A DNA stretch of 64,000 nucleotides from Bermanella sp051277445 (GTDB lineage: Bacteria > Pseudomonadota > Gammaproteobacteria > Pseudomonadales > Oceanobacteraceae), in contig JBNMQC010000003.1 of the NCBI GenBank assembly GCA_051277445.1, positions 35,097-99,096 of the forward strand, read 5' to 3'. The translations under genes were made by a program, and so were the position numbers. A model generated the notes under the pieces. It saw only the letters and a list, made by a program, of their open reading frames with translations, had not been told where the DNA came from and did no database searches. This document shows, in pieces, positions 44,022-52,737 of this stretch; the stretch's first letter is position 1, and the number at the start of each line of letters is the position of its first letter.

Positions 44022-44627
44022 TTATGAATGGGCCTGTTTAAGTAAGCGTAGCTCTAACCACTGTAGCGCAATAATGGTGGCAGCATTGCTGATTATACCA
44101 GAGCGAACCGCATTGAAGGCATCGGTGCTTGAGACCTTGGTAATCTTAATGTCTTCAGATTCATCGGCCACACCGTGCACCCCTTCGATCAAGCTGCTAT
44201 CTACCTCAGCCATAAACACATGTAAAATCTCATCGCAGCCACCTGAGCTGGATAAATAACGGCTCACCGGTATCACGTGGTCAATCTTGGCACCGCTTTC
44301 TTCTTCCGCTTCTTTTATGGCAACGGCTTCAGGGGTGAGGTTTTCTTCAATCATGCCGGCGACAATTTCGAACTGCCATGGCGAATCTTTTTCGATGGCA
44401 CCTATTCGAATTTGTTCGGTCAAAACCACTGTGTCCAGTGTTGGGTCATACAGTAAAACAGCGGCGGCATCCCCTCGCTGAAATAACTCACGGCTTATGA
44501 TTGGCCCCCACTGACCATTGAACATCTTATGTTGCAATGTGAGCTTACTCATACGAAAAAATCCGTCATAGCAGATCTCTTCTTGAAGGACTTTTATGTC
44601 ATTTTTGCTGTATGTTGGCTTTAGCAT
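44022..44627 (-). CDS. nudF: ADP-ribose pyrophosphatase NudF (Nudix)
   Basis: A 201-residue Nudix hydrolase expected to split ADP-ribose into AMP and ribose 5-phosphate. The Nudix box starts at G91 (GMIEEN) and keeps the metal-binding glutamates E106, E109 and E110 and G112. Two consensus positions differ: the expected Glu is L97, and the Arg of REU is K105. Family context is the NudF N-terminus (FFRMSKLTLQHKMFNGQW) and the tolC/yqiB neighbourhood. Divergent from tolC over 142 bases. Confidence 0.92.
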   Translation of the reverse strand: MLKPTYSKNDIKVLQEEICYDGFFRMSKLTLQHKMFNGQWGPIISRELFQRGDAAAVLLYDPTLDTVVLTEQIRIGAIEKDSPWQFEIVAGMIEENLTPEAVAIKEAEEESGAKIDHVIPVSRYLSSSGGCDEILHVFMAEVDSSLIEGVHGVADESEDIKITKVSSTDAFNAVRSGIISNAATIIALQWLELRLLKQAHS

Positions 44628-44769
44628 AGTAATAATTTTATATTTAATTCAGTCTTTGTATTGGATTTTGCAACAATATGTTGTATTAGAGGTTTCTAAT
44701 GTATGGTTCCAAGATGGTCAATAAGTGTTTAGAATCCGTGCAACTTCAGTTCTTCTACAGGAAGCAACC

Positions 44770-46074
44770 ATGAAAAAATTGGCGTTAGCCCTTTTTACCA
44801 TAGGCGCCACAGTAACATCTCAGGCAGCCGATCTTAAAAATGTATTTGAGCAGGCCTTGGCCAACGACCCACAATTGGCCGCCGAAGTGGCCCTTGCTGA
44901 TGCCAATGGCCAGAGTGAAGGCTTGGCCCGTCAGGCGATATTGCCAACGGTCACGCTGAGTGCGGATATCGGCAATACATCCGTTGATTCATTTGCATCG
45001 GTTCCATCATCTGACACCGATACCACCGCCTATACATTACAAGCCACACAGCCATTATTGGCACCTGAATCCTGGTATTCATATGGTGCAGCCACCGCAG
45101 CCTCCGATAGCGCGGAGATTGAGCGTCGTAAAGCGGAGCAAAGTCTTGTTGTACGCATCAGTGAAGCATACTTCAATGTGTTACGTGCGAATGCGGGCTT
45201 AGCATCAGCTAAGGCACAAGAGGCCGCCGTAAAGCGTCAGCTTGAGCAAACGCAGCAGCGCTTTAAAGTGGGCTTAATTGCCATCACCGAAGTGCACGAA
45301 GCGCAGGCTATTTATGATGGTGCCACGGTTGAACTGATTGCCGCAGAGAGCCAATTAGACATTGCCTACGAATCACTAGCACTGTTAACCGGTGAGCGTT
45401 ATGACCGTATTAATCCATTAAAAGAAGACATTCCACTAACGGGCCCAATTCCAGCGGATCGTACGCTTTGGGAGCAAAAAGCACTTGGGCAAAACTTGGA
45501 TGTTTTAATTGCTGAAAAATCTCAGTTATCAGCCGAGCGTAACCATAAATCAAAAATTTCAGGCCACTTACCGACGGTTAATTTAGTCGGTCGTTATTCT
45601 TCAAGCGATCAGCTGAGTCAATCGAACCCTGATCAAGAAGACATCACTTCTACGTATGTGGGTATTAATGTGAGCCTGCCGATCTTTGCGGGCGGCGCTA
45701 CTTGGGCCGGTCAAAAGCAGGCTTACTATCAACGCCAAGCGGCAGAAAAAAGTTATGAAGCGGCTCAACGTGGTGCCACGTTAAATATTCGCTCTTTGTA
45801 TCGTCAGCTTGAAGCGGATGTGGCACGTATTAAAGCCCGTAAGCAAGCGACCAAGTCAGCTCAAAGCGCCATGGAAGCCACGCAAACCGGTTATGAAGTG
45901 GGAACACGTAATATTGTTGAAGTACTACAAGCGCAGCTTTCTGTATTCAGTGCGCAGCGCGACTACGCATTTGCTCGATATGATTACGTGATTGATTTAT
46001 TGAAATTCCGTCAGGCAGCCGGTGAGTTATCGGTTGCGGACATTGATGAAATTAACGCTTGGTTACAGCGTTAA
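44770..46074 (+). CDS. tolC: TolC-family outer-membrane efflux channel
   Basis: TolC-type outer-membrane channel (434 residues), the exit duct for tripartite efflux pumps and type I secretion. The signal peptide is MKKLALALFTIGATVTSQA, cleaved near residue 19. The two OEP repeats appear as long helical segments with the typical LRANAGLASAKAQEAAVKRQ near residue 140 and the matching second-repeat region near 340-400. The ATG at 44770 follows AGGAAG. An in-frame start at 44725 would hide the signal peptide and is rejected. Located beside nudF as in E. coli. Confidence 0.92.
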   Translation: MKKLALALFTIGATVTSQAADLKNVFEQALANDPQLAAEVALADANGQSEGLARQAILPTVTLSADIGNTSVDSFASVPSSDTDTTAYTLQATQPLLAPESWYSYGAATAASDSAEIERRKAEQSLVVRISEAYFNVLRANAGLASAKAQEAAVKRQLEQTQQRFKVGLIAITEVHEAQAIYDGATVELIAAESQLDIAYESLALLTGERYDRINPLKEDIPLTGPIPADRTLWEQKALGQNLDVLIAEKSQLSAERNHKSKISGHLPTVNLVGRYSSSDQLSQSNPDQEDITSTYVGINVSLPIFAGGATWAGQKQAYYQRQAAEKSYEAAQRGATLNIRSLYRQLEADVARIKARKQATKSAQSAMEATQTGYEVGTRNIVEVLQAQLSVFSAQRDYAFARYDYVIDLLKFRQAAGELSVADIDEINAWLQR

Positions 46075-46101
46075 TTTAAACGATTTAACATGCTTAATGT
46101 T

Positions 46102-46124
46102 AACCCGCTTCGGCGGGTTTTTTT
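46102..46124 (+). terminator. Terminator after tolC
   Basis: ACCCGC (46103-46108), loop TTCG, GCGGGT (46113-46118), then T to 46124. A compact stem with a stable UUCG tetraloop about 30 bases after the tolC stop. Confidence 0.92.
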
Positions 46125-46135
46125 ATGCCTGCTGG

Positions 46136-46861
46136 TTAGTCGTCGAAAAGATCGTGGGTAAACCCAGTTTTATTGAGCTTCTCAATGATTTGATTCAACT
46201 CATCAATGACAGCGGCTTTATTGGGGTGAACACGAATCGCCACATCGTAGCGGCCCACCACATCGCCAATACGTAAGTGCTTATACGCGGGGTTTGACTT
46301 TTGTAGTGAAAAAAAAACCAGCTTACTCATAAATACTTGGTCAATGCGTTCATTCACCAACAGCTGCAATAAATGCGCTTCATCAGCGCCCTCAATTCGC
46401 CGAGCCAAATTGTCGTCAAAGGCTTGCTGGAATTGGGGGAACGTGTAACCACGAACGATGCCGATATCCTGACCATGGACATCGGTCCCCTTACTGGCCC
46501 GTTTAGAGTCTGTCGCGCGATAGATGGCCACATCCTCTAGTTGATAAAACGTTTGGGTGAATTTGCCCGGTATCGGCTTATGTTGATTCCAGCTAGGTGA
46601 GCTGCCTATTTCAATATCCACCTTGCCCTGTTGAAAGTAGCTATCCAATCTCGCGTAAGGGTAAAACGCCCATTCAAGGCGGATATCGCTGCTGGCTTCA
46701 ATGGCGTGGCCAAATTGCACATACAAACCACTGGCCTGTGTTTCGTTCATAAAGGGAGGGTAATGGTAAGCCCCGACAATTAAGTGTTTATCGTCACCAT
46801 GACCAAAAATGGGGAGCATCAGTGCACTTATTAACAGGCCAAAGCGAAATAGATAAGCCAT
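46136..46861 (-). CDS. Family 3 periplasmic solute-binding-like protein
   Basis: A 241-residue secreted protein of the bacterial extracellular solute-binding family 3 type (amino-acid receptor fold). A hydrophobic signal sequence starts at ATG 46861 (MAYLFRFGLLISALMLP). Visible are VGAYHYPPFMN near residue 31, a YPYARLDSYFQQGKVDIEIG stretch, and GIVRGYTFPQF near 130. No permease or ATPase gene lies beside it, so it may be a stand-alone sensor-type binding protein. An upstream in-frame ATG at 46894 is less likely. The gene separates tolC from yqiA, which are close in related genomes. The ligand is unknown. Confidence 0.75.
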   Translation of the reverse strand: MAYLFRFGLLISALMLPIFGHGDDKHLIVGAYHYPPFMNETQASGLYVQFGHAIEASSDIRLEWAFYPYARLDSYFQQGKVDIEIGSSPSWNQHKPIPGKFTQTFYQLEDVAIYRATDSKRASKGTDVHGQDIGIVRGYTFPQFQQAFDDNLARRIEGADEAHLLQLLVNERIDQVFMSKLVFFSLQKSNPAYKHLRIGDVVGRYDVAIRVHPNKAAVIDELNQIIEKLNKTGFTHDLFDD

Positions 46862-46983
46862 AGTGGCGCATCCTGAGGGGTACAATATAAGCATAGACCA
46901 GCTTGTTCCAGGTGAGCAAAATCATTGCTTGCTTGCAGATTTGCCTTAGCTGCTTGTATGCTAGCGCGAAACTCTAAATAACA

Positions 46984-47598
46984 ATGATAAGTCGGATGAT
47001 CCCAGAAACCTTGCGCTGCCTGTACTTACATGGCTTTAAAAGTGGCCCAAGTTCGGTGAAAGCCCAGCAAACCATGGGCTTTTTTGCTCAGTACGACCGA
47101 GCGCAAAACCTACATATTCCACAGTTACCCCCTGAGCCTGCAAGGGCCATAGACGAAGCTCAATTTTTATACGAGCAACTGATTGATGAAGTGGGTGTGG
47201 ATAACTGCTTGGTTATAGGTTCAAGCTTGGGTGGGTACTATGCCAGCTATCTGGTGGAGCGTTTTGGCGGACGAGCCGCATTGATCAACCCAGCTGTGCG
47301 CCCGTACGAGTTATTACAGGACTATTTAGGAGAAAATGAAAATCTGTACAATGGCGAAAAATTTATCGTCACACCCAGCTATATAAACGAGCTGAAAGAA
47401 ATTGACGTGATGCCGCTGCGATACCCTGAGCATCATTTCTTATTAGTAAAAACCCATGACGAAACCCTTGATGCCATGGCCGCGGTAGCAAAATACCAAG
47501 CCAGTCCCAGCATCATAGAATACGGCGGTAATCACAGTTATGAGGATTACCCCAAACGTTTACCCAGTATATTAAATTTTGCCACCCAGCCTTATTAG
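46984..47598 (+). CDS. yqiA: YqiA-type alpha/beta-hydrolase esterase
   Basis: A 204-residue YqiA/UPF0227 alpha/beta hydrolase. LYLHGFKSGPSS at residues 13-24 is the family's first signature. The nucleophile is S81 in GSSLGG, and the His of the triad is probably in YGGNHSYEDY near the C-terminus. Small-ester hydrolysis is reported for E. coli YqiA; the physiological substrate is unknown. It directly precedes parE, as in E. coli. An ATG at 46996 is an alternative start. Confidence 0.9.
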   Translation: MISRMIPETLRCLYLHGFKSGPSSVKAQQTMGFFAQYDRAQNLHIPQLPPEPARAIDEAQFLYEQLIDEVGVDNCLVIGSSLGGYYASYLVERFGGRAALINPAVRPYELLQDYLGENENLYNGEKFIVTPSYINELKEIDVMPLRYPEHHFLLVKTHDETLDAMAAVAKYQASPSIIEYGGNHSYEDYPKRLPSILNFATQPY

Positions 47599-47630
47599 GC
47601 GGCACAGATACATAAGAGCATTAAAAAAGA

Positions 47631-49526
47631 ATGAGTAACTATACTGCGCAATCCATCGAGGTACTAAGTGGTCTTGATCCCGTGCGTAAACGCCCGGGGA
47701 TGTACACTGAAACCACACGTCCTAATCACCTTGCTCAAGAAGTCATCGACAACTCGGTAGATGAAGCCTTAGCAGGACACTGTAACCATATCAAAATAGA
47801 ACTCTTTGCAGACCAGTCGTTATCCGTTACCGATAACGGTCGTGGTATGCCCACGGACATTCACCCGGAACACGGCGTCAGTGGTGTCGAGCTGATTCTG
47901 ACAAAACTGCATGCTGGCGGTAAGTTCAGTAACGATAACTACCAGTTCAGTGGTGGTTTGCACGGCGTGGGTGTGTCGGTAGTGAATGCACTATCAACCG
48001 CCTTAGAGGTGACCATTCGTCGCAATGGTGAAATTCACCGTATTGCATTTAAAGACGGCTTCAAAGCATTAGAGCTGGAGCAAATAGGCGAAACTAAAAA
48101 GAAAAAAGACACAGGCACCACGGTTCGCTTTTTACCAGACCCTAAGTATTTTGACAGCCATAAATTCTCTGTCACCCGTTTAAAACATGTTCTGCGTGCT
48201 AAAGCGGTGCTATGCCCGGGCTTACGCATTGAGTTCATTAATCACGGCAATACCGAAGACAATAGCGAATGGTATTACGAAGACGGTTTAGTGGATTACT
48301 TAACCGATGCGACCAACGGCTTTGAAGTACTGCCACCTGAACCGTTTGTGGGCTCCATGGCCGGTGAAAAAGAAGCGGTTGATTGGGCCGTGCAATGGCT
48401 ACCAGAAGGTGGCGAGCAGTTAATGGAAAGTTACGTTAACTTAATTCCCACCGCACAAGGGGGTACGCACGTTAATGGGTTACGCACCGGTTTATTAGAA
48501 GCGCTACGTGAATTTTGTGAGTTCCGCAGTTTATTGCCCCGTGGTGTCAAACTCGCACCTGATGACGTATGGGATAAAGTCTCCTATGTATTGAGTGCCA
48601 AGATGGCTGACCCACAATTCTCAGGTCAAACCAAAGAGCGTTTATCGAGCCGTGAAGCGGCGGCGTTTGTATCGGGTGTGGTCAAAGACAGCTTCAGTTT
48701 GTGGCTAAACGAGCACGCTACTCTAGGTGCCGCCCTTGCTGAAATGGTCATCAGCAACGCCCAGCGCAGAATGCGCAGCGCAAAAAAAGTGGTGCGTAAA
48801 AAAGTCACCCAAGGCCCAGCCTTGCCAGGCAAGTTAGCGGATTGCTCCACCAACGACCCTAAGTATTCTGAAATCTTTTTAGTGGAAGGGGATTCCGCTG
48901 GCGGCTCGGCAAAACAAGCCCGTAGCCGAGAATTCCAGGCCATCATGCCCCTGCGCGGTAAGATCCTAAATAGCTGGGAAGTGGATTCTGGAGAAGTGCT
49001 GGGTAGTCAAGAGATTCATGATATCTCGGTTGCCCTAGGCGTGGACCCGGGTGAAGCGGACATGAGCAATTTACGTTATGGCAAAGTCTGCATTCTTGCG
49101 GATGCGGATAGCGATGGTCTTCACATCGCGACGCTTTTGTGTGCGTTATTTGTCAAGCACTTCAGACCCATGGTGGAGCAAGGTCATGTGTATGTGGCCA
49201 TGCCACCGCTTTACCGTATCGATGTGGGCAAAGAAGTTTACTACGCCCTAGACGAAGCTGAACGCGAAGGTGTGCTGGATCGTATTAAAGCGGAAAAGAA
49301 AAAAGGCAAAGTAGGCGTTCAACGATTCAAAGGTCTGGGCGAGATGAACCCAATGCAATTACGTGAAACCACCATGGACCCTGATACTCGCCGTTTAGTG
49401 CGTTTATCCCTTGATGCTGAAGATGGCACCGATGAGGTCATGGATATGCTGTTATCGAAAAAACGCGCCGCCGATCGTAAGACGTGGTTGGAGTCAAAAG
49501 GCAACATGGTTGAGATTGAAGTGTAA
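47631..49526 (+). CDS. parE: DNA topoisomerase IV subunit B ParE
   Basis: ATPase subunit of topoisomerase IV (631 residues), which decatenates daughter chromosomes with ParC. The GHKL ATPase region starts near residue 10 (VLSGLDPVRKRPGMY), with the Mg/ATP Asn-Glu region VIDNSVDEALAG, the glycine lid FSGGLHGVG, and the TOPRIM motif VEGDSAGGSAKQ near 421. The length is that of ParE rather than GyrB (about 800), and pairing with parC confirms it. Confidence 0.97.
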   Translation: MSNYTAQSIEVLSGLDPVRKRPGMYTETTRPNHLAQEVIDNSVDEALAGHCNHIKIELFADQSLSVTDNGRGMPTDIHPEHGVSGVELILTKLHAGGKFSNDNYQFSGGLHGVGVSVVNALSTALEVTIRRNGEIHRIAFKDGFKALELEQIGETKKKKDTGTTVRFLPDPKYFDSHKFSVTRLKHVLRAKAVLCPGLRIEFINHGNTEDNSEWYYEDGLVDYLTDATNGFEVLPPEPFVGSMAGEKEAVDWAVQWLPEGGEQLMESYVNLIPTAQGGTHVNGLRTGLLEALREFCEFRSLLPRGVKLAPDDVWDKVSYVLSAKMADPQFSGQTKERLSSREAAAFVSGVVKDSFSLWLNEHATLGAALAEMVISNAQRRMRSAKKVVRKKVTQGPALPGKLADCSTNDPKYSEIFLVEGDSAGGSAKQARSREFQAIMPLRGKILNSWEVDSGEVLGSQEIHDISVALGVDPGEADMSNLRYGKVCILADADSDGLHIATLLCALFVKHFRPMVEQGHVYVAMPPLYRIDVGKEVYYALDEAEREGVLDRIKAEKKKGKVGVQRFKGLGEMNPMQLRETTMDPDTRRLVRLSLDAEDGTDEVMDMLLSKKRAADRKTWLESKGNMVEIEV

Positions 49527-49636
49527 TTCACAACACTGTGCGTTCTTTATATGCGCACCGTGGTTCCAAGTGAAACGATTTTCTTGATAAAAGCATTATA
49601 TAACCTTAGCGAATTAAGCTAGGAGAGATAAAAAGA

Positions 49637-51886
49637 ATGAGTGAAATAATAATTGGCGAAGACGGCATAGAACGTCAAACCCTAAAAGATTATACCGAAA
49701 GCGCGTATTTGAATTACTCCATGTACGTGATCATGGACCGTGCCTTGCCACACATTGGTGATGGCTTAAAACCGGTGCAGCGTCGTATTACCTACGCCAT
49801 GAGCGAGCTGGGTTTAAAAGCCGGTGCCAAATATAAAAAATCCGCCCGTACTGTGGGTGACGTATTAGGTAAGTTTCATCCCCATGGTGACAGTGCCTGT
49901 TATGAAGCCATGGTATTAATGGCCCAGCCGTTTTCTTATCGTTATCCGTTGGTGGATGGTCAAGGCAACTGGGGTAGCGCGGATGACCCTAAGTCGTTCG
50001 CCGCCATGCGTTACACCGAAAGTAAATTAACCAAATACGCCGACGTATTATTAGGCGAGCTTGGTCAAGGCACCGTTGATTGGCAGCCAAACTTCGATGG
50101 CAGTTTACAAGAGCCAGTGACGCTTCCTTCGCGCTTACCGAATATTTTATTGAATGGTACAACCGGTATTGCAGTGGGTATGGCCACTGATGTGCCGCCC
50201 CATAACTTACGTGAAGTAGCCAATGCCTGTATCCACATGTTGGATAACCCAAAAGCCACCACGCAAGATTTAACTCAGTTTGTACAAGGGCCTGACTTCC
50301 CAACCGATGCGGAAATCATTACACCAAAAGCCGACGTGCAACGCATGTACGAAACCGGCAAAGGCAGCGTGAAAATGCGTGCGGTGTATGAAATGGAAGA
50401 CGGTGATGTGGTGATTACGGCGTTGCCGCACCAGTGTTCAGGTAACAAAGTACTTGAGCAAATCGCCGATCAAATGAACAAGAAAAAGCTGCCTATGGTG
50501 GCGGATTTACGTGACGAGTCCGATCACGAAAATCCAACCCGTTTGGTCATTGTGCCTAAATCCAATCGTGTCGACATTAAGCAATTAATGAATCACTTAT
50601 TTGCCACCACGGATTTAGAAAAAAGCTACCGTATCAATATGAATATGATTGGTATTGATGGCTTACCGAAAGTAAAAAGCCTAGGCACGATTATCAGTGA
50701 ATGGTTAGTGTACCGAACCAACACGGTCCGTCGTCGTTTAGAGCATCGTTTAGAAAAAGTACTAGCGCGCTTACATATCTTAGATGGTTTGTTAGTGGCG
50801 TTTTTAAATATCGATGAAGTGATCGAAATCATTCGTACCGAAGATAACCCAAAACAAGAGTTTATTAAGCGTTTTGGTTTATCCGAAATTCAAGCCGAAG
50901 CCATTCTTGAATTGAAATTACGTCACTTAGCCAAACTTGAAGAAATGCGTATTCGCGGCGAACAAGACGAATTGCAAAAAGAGCGCGAAAGCCTAGAAAA
51001 AACCTTAGGCAGTGAGCGTCGCATGAAAACCTTGGTGAAAAAAGAAATCACCCAGGACGCAGAAACATATGGCGACGAGCGTCGCAGCCCAATGGTGACG
51101 CGCCAAGAAGCACAAGCCCTTTCAGAAACTGACTTAATGGGTGCTGACCCAGTAACGGTTGTACTATCAGAGAAAGGCTGGATTCGCGCGGCCAAAGGCC
51201 ACGATATCGATGGCGCCACGCTGGCGTATAAGTCAGGGGATAAGTTTTTAAGTCAGGCCAACGCCAAGACCAACCAGCAAGCGGTGTTCATTGATAGCAC
51301 TGGGCGCAGTTACAGTATTAATATTCATGGCCTACCCGGTGCCCGTGGTTACGGCGAGCCGGTAACCGGTTCGATCACCTTACCTGCCGGTGCTACCTTG
51401 AGCGCCATGTTGGTCGGTCAGAATAAAGACCAGTATCTAATGGCCAGTGAAGCCGGGTATGGCTTCATTACCACCTATGATGAAATGCTGTCGAAAAACA
51501 AAGCCGGTAAGGCCTTGTTAAATAAACCGGACAACAAGCAACTGCATCAACCAATTAAGGTACAAGACCTTGATAAAGATTGGGTGGTAGCGGTGAGCAA
51601 CGAAGGTCGTTTATTAACCTTCCCAGTGGCCGATTTACCTGTGATGTCGAAAGGTAAGGGTAATAAAATTATTAACCTTGGTACGGGTGGCACGGAAGAC
51701 TTAATTGGTTTATCACTGATGAAAGAAGGTGACATGCTGATTGTGAACGCGGGTAAACGTCATGTGAAAATGAAGTTTGCCGATCTTGAACACTATCAAG
51801 GTGAACGTGGACGTCGTGGTAATAAACTGCCGCGCGGCTTCCAAAACGTCACCAGCATTGAAGTGATGCGTAAAGACGACGAATAG
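49637..51886 (+). CDS. parC: DNA topoisomerase IV subunit A ParC
   Basis: DNA-cleaving subunit of topoisomerase IV (749 residues). The catalytic tyrosine is in AAMRYTESKL. The quinolone-determining region reads HPHGDSACYEAM, with the Ser and Glu that are wild type in sensitive strains. The winged-helix and tower domains precede a C-terminal beta-pinwheel (about 490-740) with fewer blades than GyrA. AGGAGAG lies upstream of the ATG. It is 110 bases after parE and ends before a strong terminator. Confidence 0.97.
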   Translation: MSEIIIGEDGIERQTLKDYTESAYLNYSMYVIMDRALPHIGDGLKPVQRRITYAMSELGLKAGAKYKKSARTVGDVLGKFHPHGDSACYEAMVLMAQPFSYRYPLVDGQGNWGSADDPKSFAAMRYTESKLTKYADVLLGELGQGTVDWQPNFDGSLQEPVTLPSRLPNILLNGTTGIAVGMATDVPPHNLREVANACIHMLDNPKATTQDLTQFVQGPDFPTDAEIITPKADVQRMYETGKGSVKMRAVYEMEDGDVVITALPHQCSGNKVLEQIADQMNKKKLPMVADLRDESDHENPTRLVIVPKSNRVDIKQLMNHLFATTDLEKSYRINMNMIGIDGLPKVKSLGTIISEWLVYRTNTVRRRLEHRLEKVLARLHILDGLLVAFLNIDEVIEIIRTEDNPKQEFIKRFGLSEIQAEAILELKLRHLAKLEEMRIRGEQDELQKERESLEKTLGSERRMKTLVKKEITQDAETYGDERRSPMVTRQEAQALSETDLMGADPVTVVLSEKGWIRAAKGHDIDGATLAYKSGDKFLSQANAKTNQQAVFIDSTGRSYSINIHGLPGARGYGEPVTGSITLPAGATLSAMLVGQNKDQYLMASEAGYGFITTYDEMLSKNKAGKALLNKPDNKQLHQPIKVQDLDKDWVVAVSNEGRLLTFPVADLPVMSKGKGNKIINLGTGGTEDLIGLSLMKEGDMLIVNAGKRHVKMKFADLEHYQGERGRRGNKLPRGFQNVTSIEVMRKDDE

Positions 51887-51917
51887 TCGTTCGATTTGAA
51901 TGCTGTGCTTTCTCTAT

Positions 51918-51946
51918 AAACCCAAGTTGGCAACAACTTGGGTTTT
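51918..51946 (+). terminator. Terminator after parC
   Basis: A 12-bp perfect stem, AAACCCAAGTTG (51918-51929) and its complement (51934-51945), around GCAA and ending in T. It lies 32 bases after parC stops. Confidence 0.9.
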
Positions 51947-51974
51947 ATTGTTATAGCTCACTGGAGAACCCAAA

Positions 51975-52424
51975 ATGCAAGATGCAAATTTCACTTATCT
52001 TCTTCGTGTGCGCTATAGCGAGTGTGACGGGCAAAAAGTGGTGTTCAATGGTCGATACTCTGATTATGTCGACATTGCGGTTGGGGAGTACATGCGCGTC
52101 ATCTGGGGGGATTATAACGACTTGCTACAAGACGGCTTTGATAATCAAGTGGTGAGCTATGCTATTAATTGGCAAGGCCCAGCCTGTTTTGATGATGTGC
52201 TGGCTTGTGAGGTGAGCACAAAACACATCGGAAGTTCGTCTTTTTCATTTGAAGTGAATTTTAAGCATTACAAAAGCTTAAAACCTATCGCAAACGCTGA
52301 AATTGTATACGTGATGGTCCATGCTGTTACACATGAAAAAATGATGATTCCAGCTAAGATGAAAGCTTCATTAGAAAAAGGCGCGGCTGGGTATGTTGTG
52401 AATCATGCAGGTGTTGAGTTATGA
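51975..52424 (+). CDS. Hotdog-fold acyl-CoA thioesterase
   Basis: A 149-residue 4HBT-type hotdog thioesterase. The N-terminal VRYSECDGQKVVFNGRYSDY is the family active-site pattern, though the common Asp-x-x-Gly-x-Val-Tyr is altered to D-G-Q-K-V-V-F. Such enzymes hydrolyse acyl-CoA esters; the chain preference cannot be read here. GGAGAA precedes the ATG. The stop overlaps the next start by four bases (ATGA at 52421-52424). Confidence 0.82.
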   Translation: MQDANFTYLLRVRYSECDGQKVVFNGRYSDYVDIAVGEYMRVIWGDYNDLLQDGFDNQVVSYAINWQGPACFDDVLACEVSTKHIGSSSFSFEVNFKHYKSLKPIANAEIVYVMVHAVTHEKMMIPAKMKASLEKGAAGYVVNHAGVEL

Positions 52425-52663
52425 GCGAAAAATCAGCTGTAGATCCTCTGTTGTGTCCGCTATGTGAACAGCAAAACCATTGCGGCAATTTAGGTGCTGG
52501 GGAAAGTGAAAAAACGTGCTGGTGTAATAATCCTGATATTCAGTTCCCAAAGGCATTGCTTGATCAGGTGTCAGTCGATAAAAAAGGTAAGGCGTGTGTT
52601 TGCCAGCAATGTGCACGGGCGTTTTCACAAACAGATGATGTCAGTATATACATCCCCGAATAA
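52421..52663 (+). CDS. Cysteine-rich CWC protein
   Basis: An 80-residue cysteine-rich protein of the CWC family: CPLCEQQNHCG near residues 12-22, then CWC at 33-35 and CVCQQC near 59-64. The paired cysteines suggest a zinc-bound or metal-binding small domain. The function of the family is not established. It is translationally coupled to the thioesterase. Confidence 0.82.
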   Translation: MSEKSAVDPLLCPLCEQQNHCGNLGAGESEKTCWCNNPDIQFPKALLDQVSVDKKGKACVCQQCARAFSQTDDVSIYIPE

Positions 52664-52670
52664 TTCTAAG

Positions 52671-52725
52671 TGGGTCGGGCATTGCCCGACACAAAACGAT
52701 GATGTTAGGCAATGCCTACCCTACT
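52671..52725. repeat. BIME-like pair of inverted REP units
   Basis: Left unit GTGGGTCGGGCATTGCCCGAC starts at 52671 and contains the hairpin GTCGGGC-ATT-GCCCGAC. The right unit, near 52705-52725, read on the other strand is GTAGGGTAGGCATTGCCTAAC. The two share the GTnGG head and GGCATTGCC core in opposite orientation across a spacer, the layout of a bacterial interspersed mosaic element mobilised by a RAYT-type transposase. It fills the gap between two convergent genes. Confidence 0.75.
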
Positions 52726-52737
52726 TAATATAAATAC

